Shown in pieces: positions 4,763 to 11,130 of a stretch of DNA of 11,130 nucleotides; position 1 is the stretch's first letter, and each line of letters starts with the position of its first letter. The notes under the pieces are model-generated. The model had not been told where the DNA came from and did not search any database. It was given only the letters and a program-made list of their open reading frames with translations. The position numbers were made by a program, and so were the translations under genes. The stretch is from Vulcanimicrobiota bacterium. GTDB taxonomy: Bacteria; Vulcanimicrobiota; Vulcanimicrobiia; Vulcanimicrobiales; Vulcanimicrobiaceae. Where the stretch lies: contig JACRTZ010000182.1 of NCBI GenBank assembly GCA_014304965.1, forward strand, positions 1 to 11,130, written 5' to 3'.

Positions 4763-6127
4763 CTACGTGCTCGACCTCAACGCCTGGCTCAGTTGTCCGA
4801 TATCGCGGCCCTGGTGCAATCGGCCGATCATCCCAACGACCCGTTCGGCCGGCGTGCGTCCCAATTCGGGAGCGGCCAGCTGCATAAACTTCTCGGCCAC
4901 GTCTTCCCACGCGAGCGGCGAATCGCAGCCGCCCGGCGGACGATCGCTGACCGCCTCGAAGCGGCGCTGGTCGCGCAACGTCACCGCGACGTTGTGGGGC
5001 CACGCCGCCGGATATCGCGCTTCCAGCTCGGGCTCATGGACGACCCGTACGCGTGCTGACAGTGCGCGTAACGCCGGATCCGTTCGACGCGCTTCGTCGA
5101 ACGATTGCAAGGTAATGCGGCCGTCCATCAATGCAAGCGCGGCATTGTATTGATGGCTGAGGACGGCGTCAAAACGTGTCGCGATGTCCGGCTTGTCGGA
5201 CACGTTCATGGACTCGAGAAACGTGGAGATTTCGATTTCCGCAACGTCGCCGGCCTCGAAGCCGTAGCGTTTCTGCAGCGCAAGCAACGCGTGAATCGGT
5301 CCGTGGGTGAAGCGGCACGACGGGTACGGCTTGAGCGCCGTTTCGGAAAACACGAACGTCGCACCGAGCCCCTCCGTCAACCGTTCGAGATGCGGATCCG
5401 CCGACATGACGCTGCAAACGCCCCAGCGCCCGTCGAAGATGCCACGCGGGCCGCGCAAGCCGGCGTTGCGCAATTCGACCGACGCCACGCCTGTCTGCGC
5501 AGCACGCGCGCCGTTGAGGCTGCTGTCCACCATGGAGCCGTCTTCCTGATATTGCCGCAGGCCGGCAGCGGCCTCGCCCGCGAGACCGAGCGCTTCCGCA
5601 ATCGCTCCGGCGTCAAGCGCGTAGATTCGTGCGGCCGCCGCACACGCGCCGAAGGCATTACACGTCCCGGTGTTATGAAAACCCGAACCGTAGTGCGTAG
5701 GCCCGAGTGCCGCCGACATGCGCGTCGCCGTTTCGTAGCCGGCGAGTACGGCCGTCAGAAACTCGGCGCCGGACGCGCCGCAACTTTCCGCCGCCGCCAA
5801 GGCGGCGCTAACGATCGCGCTGCCGGGATGTAGCGGCCCGGCTTCGTACGTGTCGTCGAACGTATGCAGCCGCGCGTGAAAGGCGTTGAGAAACGCCGCC
5901 TGCGGCGCCGGCACGCGCCAGTCGCGTCCCACCACCGTCGCTTCTTCCGCGCCGCCCCAGCGCCGTACCGCGGCCTGGGCGCTCGCGGCCTCCGCCGTGC
6001 CGACGCCGGCGCACATCACCCCGAGCGTATCGAGGACGTGCGCCCTCACTTTCTCTTGCAACTTCGGCTCGAGCGCGTCCCAGCGAAGGCCGGCGACGAA
6101 CTCGCCGAGCGTTTCCGCAGCCGTCAT
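4763..6127 (-). CDS. MmgE/PrpD-family protein (lyase/epimerase fold, atypical active site)
   Basis: A 454-residue protein, usual for the family that includes 2-methylcitrate dehydratase, cis-aconitate decarboxylase and iminodisuccinate epimerase. Motifs in order: FLNAFHARLHTFDDTY (79-94), HPGSA (100-104), GFHNTGTCNAFGA (149-161), ETALKPYPSCRFTHGPIHA (262-280). His100, His151, Lys266 and His275 fit conserved family positions. The stretch that is usually T/S-K-x-L-H-x-G reads VDSSLNGARAAQ (200-211), so the usual Lys and His are Ser and Asn. A changed reaction or substrate, or loss of the lyase step, is possible. ATG 6125-6127 overlaps the hyuA stop as ATGA and has no Shine-Dalgarno, which argues for translational coupling. 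An in-frame extension to 6394 lies within hyuA and was rejected. It is the last gene of the operon. Confidence 0.93.
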   Translation of the reverse strand: MTAAETLGEFVAGLRWDALEPKLQEKVRAHVLDTLGVMCAGVGTAEAASAQAAVRRWGGAEEATVVGRDWRVPAPQAAFLNAFHARLHTFDDTYEAGPLHPGSAIVSAALAAAESCGASGAEFLTAVLAGYETATRMSAALGPTHYGSGFHNTGTCNAFGACAAAARIYALDAGAIAEALGLAGEAAAGLRQYQEDGSMVDSSLNGARAAQTGVASVELRNAGLRGPRGIFDGRWGVCSVMSADPHLERLTEGLGATFVFSETALKPYPSCRFTHGPIHALLALQKRYGFEAGDVAEIEISTFLESMNVSDKPDIATRFDAVLSHQYNAALALMDGRITLQSFDEARRTDPALRALSARVRVVHEPELEARYPAAWPHNVAVTLRDQRRFEAVSDRPPGGCDSPLAWEDVAEKFMQLAAPELGRTPAERVVGMIGRLHQGRDIGQLSQALRSST

Positions 6128-8217
6128 CGTTTGACGACGAGATTGCCGTTGCGCGCGACGGTCGCGACCGCGCCTGTGCCGAGCAGCACGGTAGACTCGA
6201 CTTCCTCGATCACGGCCGGGCCTCGAATGCGCGTCCCTTCCGTCAGCGCGTACCGGTCGTACACCGGGCAGCGCGCGAAGCCGGACCGCTCGGGAAGATA
6301 GACCTCGCGGTAGCCCTTTTTCGGATGCGCTTTCGCGACGGTTTTCCGGGCCTGCCGAATCGGCCGCGTCGGCCCGCTCACGATCACACGGCAATTGACG
6401 ACCTCGAGCGGAACGTCGGGGTTGAGGCGGTGGAAGCGCTTGCGATATTGACGCAAGAATGCGGCGCGAACGCCGTCCACGTCGCCCGCGCTCAATCGCG
6501 CGTTCGGCAACGCCACCGACAATTGGAAACTTTGCCCCGCGAAGCGAATACCGAATTCGCGCCGGACGACGCAGTCGCGGGTCGCGATGCCGGCCGTCTT
6601 CACGAGCGCTCGACCTTCGGTTTCGAGACCGCGCACGATGCGGTTGACCTCGGCGTAATCGAGGCTCGTCAGCGGCACGACGATCGCGCGCAGCAGTTCG
6701 AACGATGGCGGCGCGACCAGAAACCCGAACGCCGACATGACGCCCGCGCGCAACGGATACACGACCGAACGGATGTCGAGCGCACGTGCGATCCCTTCGG
6801 CATGCACCGGACCCGCGCCGCCGTACGCGACAAGCGTATACTCGCGCGCATCCTTGCCGCGTTCCAAGCAGTGGATCTTGGCGGCGCGCGCCATGTTGTC
6901 GTTGACGACCTCGTGAATGCCCCAGGCCGCACGCGTTGCGGTCAAGCCGAGAGGCCGCGCCACGTCGTTTTCAATCGCGCGGACCGCCGCGGCGTAATCG
7001 AGCAGCATCGTTCCGCCCAAAAACGAGTCCGCCGCAAGATATCCCAGATACAAGTCGGCGTCGGTGACCGTCGGGGACGTGCCGCCGAGCCCGTAACAGG
7101 CAGGGCCAGGCGATGCGCCGGCGCTATCGGGTCCGATTCGCAGACGCTCCATGGCGTCCACGCGGGCGATGCTTCCGCCGCCCGCGCCGATTTCGATCAT
7201 GTCGAGTGCCGGAACGTTCAGCGGCAACCCGCTTCCTTTGACAAAGCGGTCCACGCGTCCAAACTCAAAGTAGTCGGTATGTTCGGGACGGCCGTCGTCG
7301 ACCAAACAGATTTTAGCGGTCGTGCCGCCCATGTCGTACGCCATGACCTTGTCGAGTCCGTGGCCACGGCCGATGTGCGAAGCGGCGATCGCGCCGCCGG
7401 CCGGTCCCGATTCGACGAGACGAATCGGATGGCGCACGGCGGCCTGCGTGCTAACCGTCCCGCCATCTGACGACATCAGCAAGAGCGGAGCCTCGATCTC
7501 GATGGAGCGCAGGCGCTTGGCGAGGAGATCCAGATAGCCGCGAATCGCGGGTTGAACATAGGCGTTCGCGACCGTGGTGGACGCGCGTTCGAACTCACGA
7601 ATGTCGGGCATCACGTCGGACGAAAGCGACAGCACGATCTCCGGCGCTTCGCGCGCGAAGATTTCGGCGACCCTCCGCTCGTGCGCTCCGTTCCGGTAGG
7701 CATGCAAGAAGCAGACGGCGGCGCCGGCCACGCCGCGCCGCCGAAGGTCGCGCGCGATTTCGCGAATACGCCCCTCGTCCGGCGCCTCGACGACGCGGCC
7801 GGCGCTGTCGAGCCGCTCGTTCACTTCGAACACCATCGCGCGCGGCACGAGCGGTTTCGGAATCTCGATGTCGATGGCGTAGATGTCGTACCGGCTCTCG
7901 CGCCCGAACTCCAGGACGTCGCGAAAACCGCTCGTTACGATCAGCGCCGTCGCGTCGCCGCTGCGCTGGATCAGCGCGTTCGTCACCAGGGTCGTCCCGT
8001 GAACGACGTTCTTTACGCCCGCCCCGGCAATGCCGCGATCGTGCAGCAGTTGCCGAACGCCGGCGACGACCGCGCCGGCGAGGTCCGAGTAATCCGTGAG
8101 CACCTTTCCGGCGGCGAGCCGCCCCGTCGCACGGTCGAGCACGACGACGTCGGTGAACGTACCGCCGATGTCCACGCCGAGCGCGAAGTCGGCAGCGCGA
8201 GTCTTACGCCCCGTCAT
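6124..8217 (-). CDS. hyuA: Hydantoinase/oxoprolinase-type ATPase subunit, HyuA family
   Basis: A 697-residue protein of the ASKHA fold, the ATP-binding subunit of hydantoinase, 5-oxoprolinase, acetone/acetophenone carboxylase and caprolactamase enzymes. VDIGGTFTDVVVL (15-27) is the N-terminal phosphate loop. HGTTLVTNALIQR (73-85), ESGPAGGAIAA (269-279), DMGGTTAKICLVDDG (295-309), GAGGGSI (344-350), PGPACYG (370-376) and YGGAGPVHA (465-473) follow in family order. The C-terminal portion (about 500-697) has the usual RGPAVIEEVESTVLLGTG region near the end. The family uses ATP to phosphorylate a carbonyl or lactam oxygen, or bicarbonate, before hydrolysis or carboxylation. Start ATG 8215-8217 overlaps the hyuB stop as ATGA with no Shine-Dalgarno. 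The gene symbol is a family name; the substrate is unknown. Confidence 0.95.
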   Translation of the reverse strand: MTGRKTRAADFALGVDIGGTFTDVVVLDRATGRLAAGKVLTDYSDLAGAVVAGVRQLLHDRGIAGAGVKNVVHGTTLVTNALIQRSGDATALIVTSGFRDVLEFGRESRYDIYAIDIEIPKPLVPRAMVFEVNERLDSAGRVVEAPDEGRIREIARDLRRRGVAGAAVCFLHAYRNGAHERRVAEIFAREAPEIVLSLSSDVMPDIREFERASTTVANAYVQPAIRGYLDLLAKRLRSIEIEAPLLLMSSDGGTVSTQAAVRHPIRLVESGPAGGAIAASHIGRGHGLDKVMAYDMGGTTAKICLVDDGRPEHTDYFEFGRVDRFVKGSGLPLNVPALDMIEIGAGGGSIARVDAMERLRIGPDSAGASPGPACYGLGGTSPTVTDADLYLGYLAADSFLGGTMLLDYAAAVRAIENDVARPLGLTATRAAWGIHEVVNDNMARAAKIHCLERGKDAREYTLVAYGGAGPVHAEGIARALDIRSVVYPLRAGVMSAFGFLVAPPSFELLRAIVVPLTSLDYAEVNRIVRGLETEGRALVKTAGIATRDCVVRREFGIRFAGQSFQLSVALPNARLSAGDVDGVRAAFLRQYRKRFHRLNPDVPLEVVNCRVIVSGPTRPIRQARKTVAKAHPKKGYREVYLPERSGFARCPVYDRYALTEGTRIRGPAVIEEVESTVLLGTGAVATVARNGNLVVKR

Positions 8218-9857
8218 CGGTAATCGGCGCCCGCCGAGCGCGCGGAAACGATGCCGTTTTCGACGTCGCGTTCGAGCGCTGCCGGGTCGCGTTCGCCCGG
8301 CGGATACGCGCCTCCCGAACCCGGCGTCTGCAAATTCATCACGTCGCCGCGCGCGAGCGCGACTGCCGACTTGTCCGCCACAGCCGATCCGTTGACCGCG
8401 ATTCCGCCGCTCGCGCCCGCCTTGCCGCCGCGCAATCCGAGGGGCGTCGTATACAATTTGCCGTGTTCGGCGCGCACCGTCATTGGCGTGGCCGACACCG
8501 ACTCGAACTCAAATTCCTGACCGCACCCGCCGCGAAAACGGCCGGCGCCGCCGGAATCCGTGCGTAACCGTTTGTGGCGAACGCGCACCGGAATGGACGC
8601 TTCGAGAACTTCGACCGGCAAATTCGAGGAGTTCGCCGGAAAGCTCATGCAGTGCAGGCCGTCTTTGTTCGCGCGCGCGCCCATGCCGCCCATGACGAAC
8701 ATCATGTCGGAAAACGCGGCGCCCGCTTCGTCGCGCCCCGACAGGTAGACGAGAAACTTGTTTCCGGACTCGGCCAGAATCCGGTCGGGAACGACGTCCG
8801 CGAGCGCGTTGACGATCGCTGTCGGGATGTAATGACCGGTGCTCGGCTTCATCTTGACCGGCGCGGGAAAGGTCGGATTGACGAAGGTCCCCACGGGCGC
8901 TTTGACCGTAATCGGCGCGAACGTGCCCTCATTGTTCGGCAGTTCCGGACAGACCAAGCACTTCGTGATGTACTTGCACCAAACGCCGGTGTACACCAGC
9001 GTCGAGTTGATGCCGAGCAGACTCTGCGGCGAACTGCCGTCGAAATCGAATTCGAGCCGGCCGTCCTTCGCCGTCGCCTTTACGGCAATTGTCAAAACCT
9101 CGCCGAGCGCATCCACGGTCGTCGAGCCGCGATAGACACCATTCGGAATCGCCGCGGCGATGGCGGCGCGCATCGTTCGCTCCGACCGTTCGAGCACGGT
9201 CCCGCCGATGCGCGAAAGATCCGTCATGCCGTGCCGCTCCAAGAACGCCGCCACGCGTTCTTCCATGACGCGACAGCCGGCGATCAGCGCACGCACGTCA
9301 CCCGCGACGTGACCCGGAATGCGAACGTTCGCTTGCAGCATGGAAAAGAACGTCTCGTTTTCACCCGCGCGCGTGCCGATCTTGAGCGGCGGAATGATCA
9401 GCCCTTCTTCGTACACCTCACGCGGCGCTCCGGACAGGCTGCCGCCGATGTCGCCCATGTGGGCGATGCACTCCGCAAATGCCACCAGCTTGCGGCCGTT
9501 GAAAATCGGGCACACGATCGCGATGTCGTTGAGGTGGCCCATGATCCACCACGGGTTGTTGCTCGCGAGCACGTCGCCGGGCGCCAGCGTCTCGGGTGGA
9601 AAGTGCTCGAGCAATTCCTTGACGACGATCGAGGTTGCGCCGGTCTTCGAGGCGATGCTGATGTCGGCCGCGAGCAAATTGCCCCGCGGGTCATAGAGCA
9701 TCGCGCCGAAATCACGCCCCTCGACGACGACCTTCGACATCGAGGTGCGCACGATCGCGAAGGCACCCTCGTCCACGATCATCAGCAGCCCGTTCCAGAG
9801 AATCTCCAGATCCACCGGATCGAAAGCTCGCGGCCCGCGCGCCGAGCGAGCCGCCAC
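8214..9857 (-). CDS. hyuB: Hydantoinase/oxoprolinase-type catalytic subunit, HyuB family
   Basis: A 547-residue protein, of normal family length, that begins with homology at FDPVDLEILWNGLL (12-25). VEGRDFGAMLYDPRG (45-59), LASNNPWWIMGHLNDIAIVCPIF (97-119, in two overlapping motifs) and AHMGDIGG (132-139) form the metal site. Asp49, His108, Asp111 and His133 keep the spacing of the Asp/His/Asp/His set that I recall for caprolactamase CapB. Later blocks such as KMKPSTGHYIPTAIVNA and RTDSGGAGRFRGGCGQ are typical. HyuB completes the reaction on the intermediate activated by HyuA. I set the start at GTG 9855-9857, which shares one base with the TAG of the DUF4387 gene (TAGTG). Reading further upstream in this frame crosses the two preceding genes and is not real. 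No Shine-Dalgarno is seen, so coupling to the upstream gene is likely. Confidence 0.94.
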   Translation of the reverse strand: MAARSARGPRAFDPVDLEILWNGLLMIVDEGAFAIVRTSMSKVVVEGRDFGAMLYDPRGNLLAADISIASKTGATSIVVKELLEHFPPETLAPGDVLASNNPWWIMGHLNDIAIVCPIFNGRKLVAFAECIAHMGDIGGSLSGAPREVYEEGLIIPPLKIGTRAGENETFFSMLQANVRIPGHVAGDVRALIAGCRVMEERVAAFLERHGMTDLSRIGGTVLERSERTMRAAIAAAIPNGVYRGSTTVDALGEVLTIAVKATAKDGRLEFDFDGSSPQSLLGINSTLVYTGVWCKYITKCLVCPELPNNEGTFAPITVKAPVGTFVNPTFPAPVKMKPSTGHYIPTAIVNALADVVPDRILAESGNKFLVYLSGRDEAGAAFSDMMFVMGGMGARANKDGLHCMSFPANSSNLPVEVLEASIPVRVRHKRLRTDSGGAGRFRGGCGQEFEFESVSATPMTVRAEHGKLYTTPLGLRGGKAGASGGIAVNGSAVADKSAVALARGDVMNLQTPGSGGAYPPGERDPAALERDVENGIVSARSAGADYR

Positions 9858-10168
9858 TAAACCGGGATGTCCACTTCGAGCAGCGGCGCGTGCTGCTGCG
9901 CACCGTACACGTCCGTGTCGCCGACGTCGCCCGACGGAATCGCGCGCGGAATCGTCGCCTTGAACGCATTGCCCGCCGGAAACTCGGTGAACAGAACGTC
10001 CTTGACGTCCACGCCGTACAGTCGCGCGAACAGCTCCGGGCAGATGACGCCCGTCGCACGCACTTTCTGGAACATCGCCTGATCTTCGAAAACGACGTCG
10101 ATCGTCAATTCGAAAGGCCCGGCGTTCTTGCTCTTGCAGACTTGCGCGATATCGCGAATGAGCGCCAT
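9857..10168 (-). CDS. DUF4387 family protein
   Basis: A 103-residue protein matching the DUF4387 pattern: SKNAGPFELTIDVVFED (13-29), CPELFARLYGV (43-53), FKATIPRAIPSGDVGDTDVYGAQQHAPLL (68-96, in three parts) and an EVDIPV end. Its function is unknown. It is a common neighbour of AtuA/DUF1446 proteins, and its size is close to the ferredoxin-like C-terminal domain that some AtuA proteins carry, so it may serve as a separate subunit of the AtuA partner; that is inference. ATG 10166-10168 lies 3 nt after the AtuA-like stop, and its TAG overlaps the GTG of hyuB by one base. Confidence 0.94.
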   Translation of the reverse strand: MALIRDIAQVCKSKNAGPFELTIDVVFEDQAMFQKVRATGVICPELFARLYGVDVKDVLFTEFPAGNAFKATIPRAIPSGDVGDTDVYGAQQHAPLLEVDIPV

Positions 10169-10171
10169 GCC

Positions 10172-11130
10172 TTAAACGCTCTCGTACTCGATGGGAAACA
10201 TTTCGTAGGGATCGTTCGGTGAGGCGACGTGCGACATCGTGAAGCGGTAACTCGGCTCGGGCACGATGTCTGAGGGGGAAAATGGAAATGCCATGTTCCC
10301 CTCGCGGCACAGCCGGCCGGGAAAATCGACGTGCAGCAGGTTGACGCGCGCGAGGGCGAGCACGGCGCTCGAGATCTCTTGCGTGTCCGCGATGACCTCC
10401 GCCAAGATGCCCAGCTCGTGCGAGCGGACCTCCTTGATCGGCTCGCGCGTCCCCATCACGCCGTTGTGTCCGTAGACGCGGAAGATCAAGCGGTACTGAT
10501 CGGGCGAGATGTCGAGCGCCGCGGCCTTCTCCACGACGTTCTGGCGCACCGATTCGAGGAAACCGTCGATCTGTCCGATCAAGAGCGGATCGCGCGTTCC
10601 GCAGATAGTGACGGCGCGATAACCGACGAACTCCGCCGCCTCGAGCTTAACGGTGTACGGCATCTGATTCCATCGCATCCCGCTGATCTTGACCGCGCGG
10701 TCGGAAATCGCGTCGAAGCGGCAATCGGTGCCGTCGAGGATGCCGCCGGGCTCGACGAAGATGCACGGGCTGGCGTTCTCGTGCAGGCTGTGGTTCGCAG
10801 CGGACAGCGGCGTGCAGCGCCTGATCGGGTTGGTCGCCTCGACGACGACGTGATCGTCCGAGACGGTCGTCATCAAGCAATCGTGTCCCTTCGGCGTAGC
10901 CGCAGTGGCACCGCATTCGAGAAACTTGCCGGCGTACCACGACGGCGCGGGCGCTTGACCGCCGCGAATCGCGCAGGCGGCCCAGGGCGCGGGATCGCTG
11001 CTGCGGCCGGCAAGAATCACTTGCGCGCCTTCGTCTAAAGCGCGGCCCCACGGCTCCGAGCCCATCATGGCGGTGATGTGCGCCTCCCGATCGATCGACT
11101 GCTCGTCGAGTTGCGGCGCGTTGCGAAGTG
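10172..11130 (-). CDS. AtuA/DUF1446 family protein, C-terminal part (5' end outside window)
   Basis: The visible 318 residues match the acyclic terpene utilization AtuA family (DUF1446). Key segments are EGAQVILAGRSSDPAPWAA (a gly-arg-x-x-asp-pro block near the start of the visible part), NHSLHENASPCIFVEPGG, YRAVTICGTRDPLLIGQID and RVYGHNGVMGTREPI. AtuA was named from the citronellol/geraniol pathway of Pseudomonas, but its reaction is not established, and most members are in other contexts. The reading frame is open to position 11130, so the gene starts upstream; an internal ATG at 11068 is not the start, because LRNAPQLDEQSIDREAHITA precedes it in frame. The TAA is 3 nt from the DUF4387 start. 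It is the first visible gene of the operon; the ferredoxin-like C-terminal domain found in some AtuA proteins seems absent. Confidence 0.92.
   Translation of the reverse strand, partial: LRNAPQLDEQSIDREAHITAMMGSEPWGRALDEGAQVILAGRSSDPAPWAACAIRGGQAPAPSWYAGKFLECGATAATPKGHDCLMTTVSDDHVVVEATNPIRRCTPLSAANHSLHENASPCIFVEPGGILDGTDCRFDAISDRAVKISGMRWNQMPYTVKLEAAEFVGYRAVTICGTRDPLLIGQIDGFLESVRQNVVEKAAALDISPDQYRLIFRVYGHNGVMGTREPIKEVRSHELGILAEVIADTQEISSAVLALARVNLLHVDFPGRLCREGNMAFPFSPSDIVPEPSYRFTMSHVASPNDPYEMFPIEYESV

Noticed and set aside
6128..6394. N-terminal extension of the MmgE/PrpD frame
   Set aside because: It overlaps the hyuA C-terminus, is Arg-rich without homology, and the ATGA overlap start at 6127 fits the family length.
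6325..7470. Plus-strand open frame of 381 codons
   Set aside because: Antisense to hyuA, with Arg/Ala/Asp/His-rich shadow composition.
8574..9860. Plus-strand open frame of 428 codons
   Set aside because: Antisense to hyuB; His/Arg/Asp-rich shadow translation without any family motif.
9858..10310. N-terminal extension of the hyuB frame
   Set aside because: It is Arg-rich shadow sequence over DUF4387 and the AtuA-like C-terminus, both clear genes in other frames; HyuB homology starts near GTG 9857.
1..11130. CRISPR arrays, insertion sequences or prophage genes
   Set aside because: No regularly spaced repeats, transposase-like frames, terminal inverted repeats or phage motifs were seen.

Overview
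The window is a stretch of high-GC bacterial chromosome. The right half and almost all of the left half are coded on the minus strand. The left part carries the classic translation/secretion cluster, read leftwards: rpmG (zinc-type L33), tRNA-Trp, secE, nusG, then the start of rplK (L11), which runs off the left edge. Gene order, the four-cysteine L33 and a NusG with a long disordered N-terminus fit a Gram-positive-like, Chloroflexota-like or Eremiobacterota-like lineage. I cannot resolve the phylum from the sequence alone.

The usual nusG-rplK junction is broken. A six-helix membrane protein gene (minus) and a yciI-family gene (plus, GTG start) sit between them. rplK has its own good sigma70-type promoter (TTGTCT, 17 bp, TATGAT on the minus strand) inside the yciI-rplK divergent gap.

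Upstream of rpmG lie a candidate promoter, a GC-rich region of about 170 bp with nested inverted repeats and no convincing gene, and a tRNA-Arg(CCT). Next comes a GAF-PP2C (SpoIIE/RsbU-like) phosphatase, then about 320 bp without a gene that contains a terminator-like hairpin.

The right half is one very tightly packed minus-strand catabolic operon. In transcription order it holds an AtuA/DUF1446-family protein (5' end outside the window), a DUF4387 protein, the HyuB and HyuA subunits of a hydantoinase/oxoprolinase/caprolactamase-type ATP-dependent enzyme, and an MmgE/PrpD-family protein. Junctions are a 3-nt gap, a TAGTG overlap and two ATGA overlaps, so translation is probably coupled and the products probably act together. 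The likely theme is ATP-driven hydrolysis or carboxylation of a small cyclic amide, ketone or acid, followed by or coupled to a dehydratase, decarboxylase or epimerase step. The substrate cannot be read from the sequence. This five-gene unit, with an MmgE/PrpD member that lacks the usual Lys/His signature, is the best candidate here for an undescribed pathway.
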